NCBI GenBank assembly: GCA_022836915.1
Contig: CP094668.1
Span: 1,364,001-1,428,000 of the forward strand
DNA from: Paenibacillus sp. OVF10
GTDB lineage: Bacteria > Bacillota > Bacilli > Paenibacillales > Paenibacillaceae
DNA length: 64,000 bases
Reading direction: 5' to 3'
Shown here: positions 55,984 to 64,000 of the stretch, one piece after another
How positions within the stretch are numbered: position 1 is the first letter of the stretch
How the letters are laid out: every line of letters begins with the position of its first letter
The notes under the pieces: generated by a model
Seen by the model: only the letters and a program-made list of their open reading frames with translations
Databases searched by the model: none
Told to the model about the DNA's origin: nothing
Position numbers and translations under genes: made by a program

Positions 55984-56856
55984 GTGAACGCTTTGAATGA
56001 GAAGGAAAAGACACCTTATGTCGTGACAAGCAAAAGCTATACTGCCGTTGCCATTAATGCAGCTTCCAAAGCTGGCGAATGGATCAAAAGCCGTCTTGGG
56101 ACGGTAGCTGAACTTGGCACCAAATATTCACCCCAAGATCTGGTGACCGAAGTGGATAAAGGAGCGGAGCAGATGATCCGCCGCCTGATTCTCACGCATT
56201 TTCCCCACCATGCCATTCTGGGTGAAGAAGGCGTCGAACCGGGACCGGAAGCTTCGGCAAAAGCACTGAAAGAGGCCGAGGAAGAAGAGTTCCTGTGGAT
56301 TGTTGATCCTGTGGACGGAACGACGAATTTTGTACACGGATTCCCGTTTTATTCGGTGTCCATTGCATTGGCTCACAATGGTGAAGTCATTGTCGGCGTG
56401 ATCTACGACCCTTCCCGTGATGAAATGTTTGTTGCGGAAAAAGGGAAAGGAGCATATGTTCACGGAAACCGGATGCTTGTATCTGGTGAACAAAAACTGG
56501 CTCAGAGCCTGATTGCGGTTGGATTCCCGGCAGACACAACCTTTGCGTTGCCACTGAATATGGCCGCTGTGCAGGCGCTTGCTCCGCAAGTTCGTAACTT
56601 GCGTGCAGGCGGATCTGCCGCCCTTCATCTGGCGTATGTTGCCGCAGGACGTCTCAGCGCCTACACCGAAGTTGGATTGAAACCTTGGGATATTGCCGCA
56701 GGTGCGCTGCTGGTTGAAGAATCCGGCGGCAAGGTGACCGATACCATTGGAACGCCTTATCAACTGTCTGTGAATCATGTCGTGGCCAGCAATGGCAAAA
56801 TCCATGATGCACTGACGGATGTGCTGAAGGAAGCGAAAGCTACTGGTCTGGAGTGA
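55984..56856 (+). CDS. Inositol monophosphatase family protein
   Basis: A 290-residue Mg-dependent phosphatase of the IMPase superfamily. DLVTEVDKGAEQM and ILGEEG give the first metal-binding residues, LWIVDPVDGTTNFVHG the DP-x-DGT motif, and GLKPWDIAAGALLVEESGGKV the C-terminal W-D motif. GTG 55984 has a weak site (GAAAGTAGAG); TTG 55993 is an alternative. Substrate (inositol phosphate, 3'-phosphoadenosine phosphate or a sugar phosphate) is not determinable. Followed by a family 1 palindromic element. Confidence 0.88.
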   Translation: MNALNEKEKTPYVVTSKSYTAVAINAASKAGEWIKSRLGTVAELGTKYSPQDLVTEVDKGAEQMIRRLILTHFPHHAILGEEGVEPGPEASAKALKEAEEEEFLWIVDPVDGTTNFVHGFPFYSVSIALAHNGEVIVGVIYDPSRDEMFVAEKGKGAYVHGNRMLVSGEQKLAQSLIAVGFPADTTFALPLNMAAVQALAPQVRNLRAGGSAALHLAYVAAGRLSAYTEVGLKPWDIAAGALLVEESGGKVTDTIGTPYQLSVNHVVASNGKIHDALTDVLKEAKATGLE

Positions 56857-56891
56857 GTCTATTCAACTCATCGATGCTTTAATTACTTTTA

Positions 56892-57040
56892 ATTGTACAT
56901 TAACGGAGGGGACAGAAAGCATCTGAAGAAGCGGAGCGCTCGCCTTTATCACCGGATTTCTACCTTGGAAAAGGGAATCAAAGAAATCTGGGGATAACAG
57001 CGATCGGAAGATGGTTCTGTACACGAAGTGAAAGTACAAT
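56892..57040 (+). repeat. Dispersed palindromic element, family 1, copy E
   Basis: The outer arms ATTGTAC (56892-56898) and GTACAAT (57034-57040) are extended imperfectly by TTAATTA-type flanks. The core runs ACGGAGGGGACAGAAAGC, GAAGAAGCGGAGCGC, TATCACCGGATTTC, AATCTGGGGATAACAGCG, ATCGGAAG and TGGTTCTGT. It lacks the AGCTTTC hairpin of the long copies. Confidence 0.8.
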
Positions 57041-57086
57041 AGTAATAATTAACGCATGTATGACTTTAATTAAAGGAGCGAAAACA

Positions 57087-57377
57087 ATGGATGAATCCAA
57101 AGAACTGGAACGACGGCTCAGTGATATGCTGACGGAAGGGGACATGGAAGAGTCCGGCGACACCGATCAGCGTGAACGCCAGCTGATTCCTCCCAAGTAT
57201 GAAGTGCGAATCCAGACGGAACGTGATCCAATTGTCGAGGAAACGTTAAAGTACCGGAAGATGGCACGCGAAGTGGATGATCGTTATGATCGGTATCTGG
57301 AGCGAGCTACCGGGAACAAAACGACGAGCGACAAGGGTCATTCGAATTCTGAGGACTCGAATAAGCCGCAATCTTAA
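57087..57377 (+). CDS. Hypothetical charged protein
   Basis: A 96-residue protein, very rich in Glu, Asp, Arg and Ser, probably largely helical or disordered (ESKELERRLSDMLTEGDMEE, VEETLKYRKMAREVDDRYDRYLERA). No domain recognised. AAAGGAGC lies nine bases before ATG 57087 and a terminator follows. It is a stand-alone unit next to a dispersed element. Confidence 0.6.
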   Translation: MDESKELERRLSDMLTEGDMEESGDTDQRERQLIPPKYEVRIQTERDPIVEETLKYRKMAREVDDRYDRYLERATGNKTTSDKGHSNSEDSNKPQS

Positions 57378-57405
57378 CTACTGAACGTTATAGCTGTGCT
57401 TCACG

Positions 57406-57438
57406 AATAACAGGCTCCCCATCAGGGAGTCTGTTATT
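57406..57438 (+). terminator. Rho-independent terminator
   Basis: AATAACAGGCTCCC (57406-57419) pairs with GGGAGTCTGTTATT (57425-57438), one G-T pair, loop CATCA. Confidence 0.8.
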
Positions 57439-57575
57439 TCATGTGTGCTCTCAGCAGAGAGGACAACGCCTACTTTAAAATGATAGAATAGAGTAACACG
57501 ACTTATATCATTGGAATGACCGATGTACTATATATTAGTGTAATTATAGATTCGCGAGAAGGAGTGTTATCCTGA

Positions 57576-58898
57576 ATGAAGCGTAAACGTATATGGGAAA
57601 ATACAGCTGCTGGTTTAACGGTAAGCATGTTGGCAGGAATGCTGCTCTTTACATCATCTGCATTGCCTGCACACGCGGCTGACACCAAAACCGGTGTATT
57701 GCCAGCAGGTACTAACGAGGCTTCGCTGACTGCGAAGAAAGATGCAGTAGCCGTAACCAAGGAGTTCCGCATCGTCACATTGGGAGATTCCATAACGGTA
57801 GGTTATGAGCCCAACACAAAAGAATTGCCTTATGGTTATGTAGAACGTCTCCATGAGCAGGGTTTGCTGCATGGACGTACACAGGTGGACAACTACGGGA
57901 TTGCCGGATTGAAAACCAGTGGACTGAAAAACTTCACTACTGCAATTAAGGATGGCATAACACTGACTTCTGAAGCCATTCAACCAAGTCTTCCTGATCC
58001 AAGAGCGGGACAGATCGGAGCCAATACTGCTGCAATCCGTGAGAGTGTAGCACAGGCCAATCTGGTTGCAATTACCATTGGGGGAAATGATGTATCTGAG
58101 CTTCTCGGTACAGCAGACAAACTGAGTGATCAGGAACTGCAAGCGAAGGTAAAAGAATTACTCGCAACATATACAGCCAATGTTAGTGCAGCGATTAATG
58201 ATATCCATGAAATTAACCCGACAGCTAAAATTGTCATCGCCGACCAGTATCAACCGATGCCAGAAGTAGCAGGCAAGGCACTCTATTCCAAACTGATGGA
58301 GGCATCCCAAGGCTTCACACAGACTATTGATGGCATTGCAGCACAATTCACTGCTCAGGGTACCGATGTCAAAGTCGCACACGTGGCCAAGGAGTTTGTT
58401 GGCGGTGAAGGCACCATGACTCATATGATCAAAGATCGTGATTTCCACCCGAATCAGTTTGGATATGCGGCCATTGCCGAAGTATTTGCCAAAACGATCT
58501 GGGGAGATTACACCAAGTTGACTGCACCTGCCACAGGTGAACCAATGAATATTATCGTGAGTGGCAAAACATTAAATACTCCGTACAAACCGATTATCCG
58601 TAACGGCAAAAACTTTGTGGCGATTCAAGACATCGTGAATGCGGTCGGTGCTACTACAGTGTGGGATAACAAGACTTCAACCGCAACCATTACATATGGA
58701 GACCGAAAGGTTGCTGTGAAGATTGGTGCCAATGCTGTGAAGGTAAATGGAGCATCGGTTACTGTGGATACACCTGCATTCCTGAATAAGGTAGGCAAGG
58801 AGTCCAAAACATATGTACCACTTGCCATGGTAGCTGAAGGTCTTGGCTTTGATGTGCAATATGTAGCGAAGCTGAAAACTGTTTTTGTTAATCCGTAA
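57576..58898 (+). CDS. Secreted SGNH/GDSL esterase with copper-amine-oxidase-N-like domain
   Basis: A 440-residue exported protein. Signal peptide KRKRIWENTAAGLTVSMLAGMLLF, cleavage after AHA near residue 35. Residues about 60-310 are an SGNH hydrolase: block I GDSITVGYE (nucleophile Ser), Gly in VDNYGIAG, Asn in ITIGGNDVSE and Asp/His in DFHPNQFGYAA. The C-terminal 125 residues are a copper amine oxidase N-like domain (INIIVSGKTLNTPYKPIIRNGKNFVAI; TYVPLAMVAEGLGF), which anchors or presents many Paenibacillus wall enzymes. It would deacetylate or de-esterify a polysaccharide or lipid outside the cell, by inference. GAAGGAGTG precedes ATG 57576. Confidence 0.88.
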   Translation: MKRKRIWENTAAGLTVSMLAGMLLFTSSALPAHAADTKTGVLPAGTNEASLTAKKDAVAVTKEFRIVTLGDSITVGYEPNTKELPYGYVERLHEQGLLHGRTQVDNYGIAGLKTSGLKNFTTAIKDGITLTSEAIQPSLPDPRAGQIGANTAAIRESVAQANLVAITIGGNDVSELLGTADKLSDQELQAKVKELLATYTANVSAAINDIHEINPTAKIVIADQYQPMPEVAGKALYSKLMEASQGFTQTIDGIAAQFTAQGTDVKVAHVAKEFVGGEGTMTHMIKDRDFHPNQFGYAAIAEVFAKTIWGDYTKLTAPATGEPMNIIVSGKTLNTPYKPIIRNGKNFVAIQDIVNAVGATTVWDNKTSTATITYGDRKVAVKIGANAVKVNGASVTVDTPAFLNKVGKESKTYVPLAMVAEGLGFDVQYVAKLKTVFVNP

Positions 58899-58922
58899 TA
58901 TACGAATATGAATGGAATGAAG

Positions 58923-58959
58923 GACAATCTGCTTTTTTATAAAGCAGGTTGTCTTTTTT
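58923..58959 (+). terminator. Rho-independent terminator after the SGNH esterase gene
   Basis: GACAATCTGCT with AGCAGGTTGTC (one G-T), then six T. A second, weaker inverted repeat (CAAAAAGGA/TCCTTTTTG) lies at about 59008-59060 before the next gene. Confidence 0.88.
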
Positions 58960-59194
58960 GCATCTTTCTGAAAATTATCGAGTAAAATGGCCCGTGAAGA
59001 TGAGAGGGCAAAAAGGATATCGGATGTTTCACTGGCTGACTCAACGGGTTGTCCTTTTTGTTCAGAAGTTGTTCAGAGCGATCCTATAATGTAGCTAGTA
59101 TAAGAGGAGGAAAAGCCTTATTATTGTGTAAAAATCATAGTTTAGACATATTTGATGGGGTTACATGAAAAATTTACGAGAGAAGAGGAGAAAC

Positions 59195-62100
59195 ATGCGC
59201 GTTATTAAGAAATTGATGCTAAGCATGATGGCATTCATTCTACTGTGTTTTACTTGGCCAGTTCTGCCCATACATGCGGCGGGACAAATGGTGTTTGAAG
59301 GTGTACCTTCAGTTGAAATGCGTCCAGAAACAGAAGGCAACCAACTGGTAAAACCTGATGTAGCGAAGGTCGTTTGTTCAGATCCTACTACCGAAGCAAG
59401 TTCACCAAGTTGTCCAGTAATTAAATGGGGCGACCTCACTTATTGGATATACAGCGATAAAGATAATAACTTTGTATTTTATGTTGCAGTGTATAACCAA
59501 AAAGGTGCCTTGATTAATCATAAAATCTTCTCAGGCGCTCGCTATATTAAAGAAATCACAGTGGATGGCAGTAGTGAGCGAGTTACCTTAAAAGGGCAAG
59601 GTAACCAAATCGTACAAGTGACTTTTGACCAGCTAAAAGAAATTACCTATACCCCGGAGTGGATCTCAGCGTTACTGATAGTAAGGTTGGGATGAATGAA
59701 ACGGTTAACTTGATTGTAAACATGAGGAGTCCCATAGAGGATTTGGACGGGGATATCGTGTTTAAATCAAGCGGCTCAACGTTGACACAGGTAGAACTTG
59801 CTGACGGCAAAGCGGAGTATTCATTAGACTCTTCTACTCTGGGACTCGGTGTGCATACATTTACAGCAGATTATATCCCAAAATTGGGCAGTGAGTTCAA
59901 AATGAATACATCCAAGCCGGTTACTATTGAGGTGGCATACAGGGTCAATTTTATGGATGGACAGGGTAACGTTTTTTCGAAAAATATCGTGAGGGATGGT
60001 GGACTCGCTCAAGAACCGAACCCAAGCCCAACGCGAGCAGGTCATACCTTTGCAGGATGGTACACAGATCAGACAGATCCAACCACCAAATGGAACTTTG
60101 GGAGTAATACGGTGGCGCGAAATATGGCGTTGTTTGCACACTGGACGGTGAACAATTACACCGTAACGTATGATGCGAATTACAGCGGAGCGGGAACCGC
60201 GACCACAGAGACAGTGGCTTACGGAGCGAAAGCGAGTGAGCCGAACCCAGCCCCAACGCGAGAAAGCTATACCTTTGCAGGGTGGTACACAGATCCGACC
60301 GATCCGGCAACCCCGTGGAACTTTTCGAGTAATACGGTAACAGGAAATATGACGCTGTACGCACATTGGACGGTGAACAATTACACCGTGACGTATGATG
60401 CGAATTACAGCGGAGCGGGAACCGCGACCACAGAGACGGTGGCTTACGGAGCGAAAGCGAGTGAGCCAAACCCAGCCCCAACACGAGAAGGCTATACCTT
60501 TGCAGGGTGGTACACGGATGCGACAGATCCAGCAACCCAGTGGAACTTTTCGAGTAATACGGTAACGGGAAATATGACGCTGTACGCACATTGGACGGTG
60601 AACAATTACACCGTGACGTATGATGCGAATTACAGCGGAGCGGGAACCGCGACCACAGAGACGGTGGCTTACGGAGCGAAAGCGAGTGAGCCGAACCCGG
60701 CCCCAACGCGAGCGGGCTACACCTTTGCAGGCTGGTACACGGATGCAACAGATCCAGCAACCCAGTGGAACTTTTCCAGTAATACGGTGGCGGGCAATGT
60801 GACGTTGTACGCACATTGGACGGTGAACAATTACACCGTGACGTATGACGCGAATTACAGCGGAGCGGGAACCGCGACCACAGAGACAGTGGCGTACGGA
60901 GCGAAAGCGAGTGAGCCAAACCCAGCCCCAACGCGAGCGGGCTACACCTTTGCAGGCTGGTACACGGATGCAACAGATCCAGCAACCCAGTGGAACTTTG
61001 CAAGTGATGTGGTCGAGGGGGATGTAACGCTGTACGCACACTGGACAGTCAAAATTACGCCACAGCCACCGACTCCATCGACACCTTCACCTTCTGTTCC
61101 ATCAGCACCTTCTGTACCGGTGGTTGTCCCTTCCAATGGGGAACAGAGTCAATCCACCGTGCTAATTAACGGTCAGGCAGTATCCACACGCAGAGTAGAT
61201 GAAACGTTAGCTAATGGTCAGCCTGTCGTTCGGTTGATCTTAACGGCTCAAGGATTAACGAATGTGATGAATACTAACGCTTCGGAAGCAAAGATAGTCA
61301 TCGACGGGTTAGGGACAGCGGTCAAGCTGGAGATTCCCATGCAGCCGTTACAGGTAAAGGTTAAAGCTGATGCCAATGCTAAACTCCAGATAACAGTGAA
61401 TGGTAATAGTGTATCTATTCCATTAAATAGTCTGGCTGATCGGCAGTCAGACTCTGCGTTGACCATTTCCATCGTGGAAGGCTCCAAAGAGGCGCAGGCA
61501 CGTGTAGAACGTGTGGCTCAAACGATGGATGCACGAGTCGTATTGAAACAACCAGTTACGTTGTCTGTTGATATCAATGGGCAAGATACAGAGGATGGTT
61601 CGAACGATTACTTGCATAAGTCTATCGTGATCCCTGCTGGGTTTAATCCAGACCAGATCACAGTCGTTAGAATTGATGCGAATGGGCAACTTCATTTCGT
61701 ACCTGCTGTTTTTACCGCCACACAAGCTGAGATATTGTCTACTCAGGGCGGTGAGTATACGATTATTAGTATGAATAAGGTATTCAACGATGTGCAGCAG
61801 CACTGGGCTGGCGAAGACATTCAGCAGATGGCCAACAAGCTGATTGTTGATGGGCGGCCTGATGGAAGCTTTGCACCTGAACAACCGATTACTCGTGCTG
61901 AATTCACAGCCATGCTTGTACGTGCCATGGGATTATCCGGAGGTAGCGTAAAAACCGAATTGCCTTCCGCTTTTAATGATGTGGATTCGGAACAATGGTA
62001 TGCCAATGCACTCATAACGGCAGGAAGTAAGGGGTTGGTTAATGGTTTCGCAGATGGGTCATTCCACCCGGATGGTCAGATTACTCGGGAACAGATGGCT

Positions 62101-62345
62101 ACGATGCTGGATAGGGCATTGAATTTGATGAAGATTCCTAATGACCAACTGACAGGTACCACTCCTTCATTTACAGATGCATCAAATATCTCGAACTGGT
62201 CTTCTGACGCCGTAGCTCGACTGGTAGAGACAGGGATCGTTAAGGGAATGAACGGGGAACCTTCGCGCCTCAGGAGAATGCAACGCGAGCACAGAGTACG
62301 GTGATGTTAATGAGACTTATGCGCTTTGCTCAACTAATCAATTAA
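59195..62345 (+). CDS. S-layer-type surface protein: InlB-B repeats and three SLH domains (two frameshifts)
   Basis: Restoring two lost bases (about 59655 and in 62254-62257) gives a 1050-residue surface protein. Signal peptide RVIKKLMLSMMAFILLCFTWPVLP, cleavage near AHAA. Then an N-terminal domain of unknown role, an Ig-like segment, five Listeria-Bacteroides (InlB B) repeats with GYTFAGWYTDATDPATQWNF and LYAHWT (four of them nearly identical), a Pro/Ser linker and a beta-rich region, and three SLH domains (FNDVQQHWAGEDIQQM..., ITRAEFTAMLVRAMG; FNDVDSEQWYANALI; FTDASNISNWSSDAVARL). The SLH domains bind pyruvylated wall polymer. Role: adhesion or wall architecture. ATG 59195 has AGAGAAGAGGAG upstream. 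Confidence 0.88.
60148..61047 (+). repeat. In-frame tandem repeat, four copies of exactly 225 bases
   Basis: GTGAACAATTACACCGT begins units at 60148, 60373, 60598 and 60823; the array ends at 61047. Copies differ at few positions, mostly silent, which indicates recent unequal exchange. Each encodes one InlB-B repeat. Confidence 0.93.
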
Positions 62346-62399
62346 TGATTATACAGGTTAATGATTACTTGTGAAAAAATAAAACCCAGGTTTAATTGA

Positions 62400-62450
62400 G
62401 AAAGCAAAAAGCAGTCTGCTCTTTGAATGAGTAGGCTGCTTTTTGCTTTC
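62400..62450 (+). terminator. Rho-independent terminator after the S-layer-type gene
   Basis: GAAAGCAAAAAGCAG (62400-62414) pairs with CTGCTTTTTGCTTTC (62436-62450) with a loop of 21 bases containing a weak inner pair. Confidence 0.88.
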
Positions 62451-62613
62451 CCAAGATACATTTACACATGTATACCTTCTTTAGTGACTTAAAATGTTGC
62501 ATAAATATATCTTGTCAGATGACCAATGGATGTGTAAATATGAAAATAACTTACAATAAACCCACTAACCCATAACACGACAGCACCCTTCGCAAGGCAA
62601 AGGAGCGCTTAGG

Positions 62614-64000
62614 ATGAGTAAAATTAAGAACGCTTTCACAACACTACCGATTCATCACAAAACGATTCTTCTCATCGGACTTTTAATGTTAATCAGCTTT
62701 ACGTTTTATGCGTCCGTACTCCGCTATGTATTCAGTATCTATGACCGACAGATTTATGAGAAATCCTCGCAAGTCCTCAATATGTCTTCAGTAGGCATTG
62801 AGAATCAACTGCGTGAAATTTCCAATCTCTCCTTCAAGGTGATGTCGGACGAGCCGCTTCAGCAATATCTGCTCCAACTGAAAAAGGTGGAAACGGGTTA
62901 CGAGAAAAATGGATTGCGTAAAAAGATTACCAACAGGTTAGTCGCTTACGCGGGTTCAGAAAAATACGTCTATTCCATGCTATTTATCGATAATGATAAT
63001 AACGTTATGGCCGCAGGCAATCGGGAGGGGATTTCAGAGGCGAAGCAAAAGGAACTGGTTGCACTGGGACAGCAATATTCGGGCTCCAATGCCTGGCATA
63101 CCAGTGGAGACAAACAGTCCCGACTCTTGTCGGTCCGACAGGTGAAATCTTTTATTGGCGGAGCATTTACTTTGGAAGACCTCGGCACACTGATCATCCG
63201 CGTACGGCTGGACCGAATTGTACAGGATCAGATGCAGGAACCGGCTGAGGACTCCCAACTACTCATAACCGATGGAAAAGAAGTGATCTATCCAACAGAA
63301 TCGTCGGTCAGTGAAGCCGAGATTGAGTCTGAACTGAAGCGCACCCAGCCCTATGGAATTGCCATGTTGGAGCAGGGGAGACACTTTGTAGCTCGTGCCC
63401 ATTCTTCCTATACGGATTGGACCTATTTGTACACAACCCCGTTTGACCAGATGTTTAAACAGATCCAGTTTGTCAAACAGTTGGTCACGGTGATCTTCAT
63501 CATGATTTTTCTGGCGGCGCTTATTATTGGAGCGAGATTCTCTCGTAGTATTACCCATCCGATTGCGCAGTTGATCAAAAAGATGCGTAATATCGAAAAA
63601 GGAGATCTGGATAAGCTGGAGGAGGCTGCCCTCGGCAATGTTCCGATATCTCCACAGAATGAGGTTGGGCTGCTGCATCGCACATTCAAGATGATGCTTC
63701 AACGGATACGTGAACTGATTGATGAGAATTATGCCAAGCAACTGGTGATTCGTGAGACTGAGTTGAAAGCGCTTCAGGCGCAGATTAATCCACATTTTCT
63801 ATACAACACGCTGGAATCGATTAACTGGCTGGCTAAAGTACAGAAGCAACGACAGATCTCGGAAATGGTTGAGGCTCTCGGATTTTGCTGCGCAGCTCTG
63901 TGAATATGTCCGAGAAGTGGATTACGCTGGAAAGAGAGCTGGACATTGTCCGTAGTTACGTGACGATTCAGCGCACGCGTTTTGAGGAAAGACTGGATTT
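62614..64000 (+). CDS. YesM-family sensor histidine kinase (partial at window end, frameshifted)
   Basis: The gene runs past the window end; 63903 is an artificial stop after a lost T (63883-63886), and the downstream coding sequence (VNMSEKWITLERELDIVRSY) continues in the -1 frame. An N-terminal membrane helix (HKTILLIGLLMLISFTFY), a large extracytoplasmic dCache-like sensor, a second helix (TVIFIMIFLAALIIGARFS), HAMP, and the His_kinase domain with phospho-acceptor His in QINPHFLYNTLESINWL are present. YesM-type kinases pair with a YesN-type AraC regulator, usually next to a sugar ABC transporter; that should lie just beyond the window. AAAGGAGCG precedes ATG 62614. Confidence 0.9.

Noticed and set aside
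59824..61041. Two minus-strand open frames of 362 and 405 codons opposite the S-layer gene repeats
   Set aside because: Same cause: an in-frame 225-base repeat without stops on the other strand. No start signals and no recognisable protein.

Overview
The window looks like chromosomal DNA from a Paenibacillus-type, Gram-positive, spore-former-lineage Firmicute. The evidence is Bacillus-type ribosome-binding sites (AGGAGG, GGAGG), frequent TTG and GTG starts, a family set typical of that lineage (bacilliredoxin, EcsAB, LipL, YneF, a KinA-E-like sensor kinase, a YesM-type kinase, SLH surface protein) and perfect CcpA cre matches. This assignment is inferred from gene families; no marker gene was compared. 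No rRNA, tRNA, CRISPR array, prophage or intact insertion sequence was seen.

Layout. 1-9.9 kb: end of a Zn/Cd P-type ATPase, SdpI-like protein, MerR regulator with MFS pump and UspA, aldehyde dehydrogenase, TipA-like regulator, fRMsr, acetyltransferase and a 14-TM MFS pump. 10-20.7 kb: MarR and a second MFS pump, two exported repeat proteins, a Doc/AbrB toxin-antitoxin pair, EcsAB transporter, BaiN-like flavoprotein. 20.8-29 kb: sporulation-type sensor kinase, bacilliredoxin, nadE, hydrolase, acpS, mutY, sodA and a GNAT. 29-39 kb: signal peptidase I, a queG-ogt fusion, HD-GYP protein, yneF, folE, lipL, a DUF2935-superoxide dismutase fusion, membrane-anchored hydrolase, IclR regulator. 39-45 kb: TPP riboswitch and thiC, two small proteins, racemase-like protein, a zinc-ribbon/GyrI-like/WYL group. 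45-49 kb: vanR-vanS-vanY-vanZ plus a small membrane protein. 49-64 kb: aconitase, amidase-domain protein, ddl, uvsE, inositol monophosphatase, an SGNH esterase, an S-layer-type protein with tandem repeats, and the start of a YesM-family kinase.

Two properties cut across the window. First, more than twenty genes, including ones normally essential (nadE, ddl, acnA, thiC), are interrupted by what is always the loss of one base, usually in a short homopolymer. Restoring the base gives full-length proteins of the expected size. The economical reading is homopolymer deletion error in the assembly, so I annotate these as single genes spanning the shift. Second, the intergenic spaces hold three families of dispersed palindromic elements. 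The largest (five copies) keeps a conserved core while its outermost stem changes sequence but not pairing from copy to copy. That is the least explained structure here, together with the pair of exported low-complexity repeat proteins at 12.9-15.6 kb.

Functional themes are envelope homeostasis and peptidoglycan-precursor editing (vanRSYZ, ddl, EcsAB, signal peptidase, S-layer protein), oxidative-stress defence (two superoxide dismutases, fRMsr, bacilliredoxin, mutY, ogt), and drug efflux with local regulators (MerR, MarR, TipA-like, GyrI-like).
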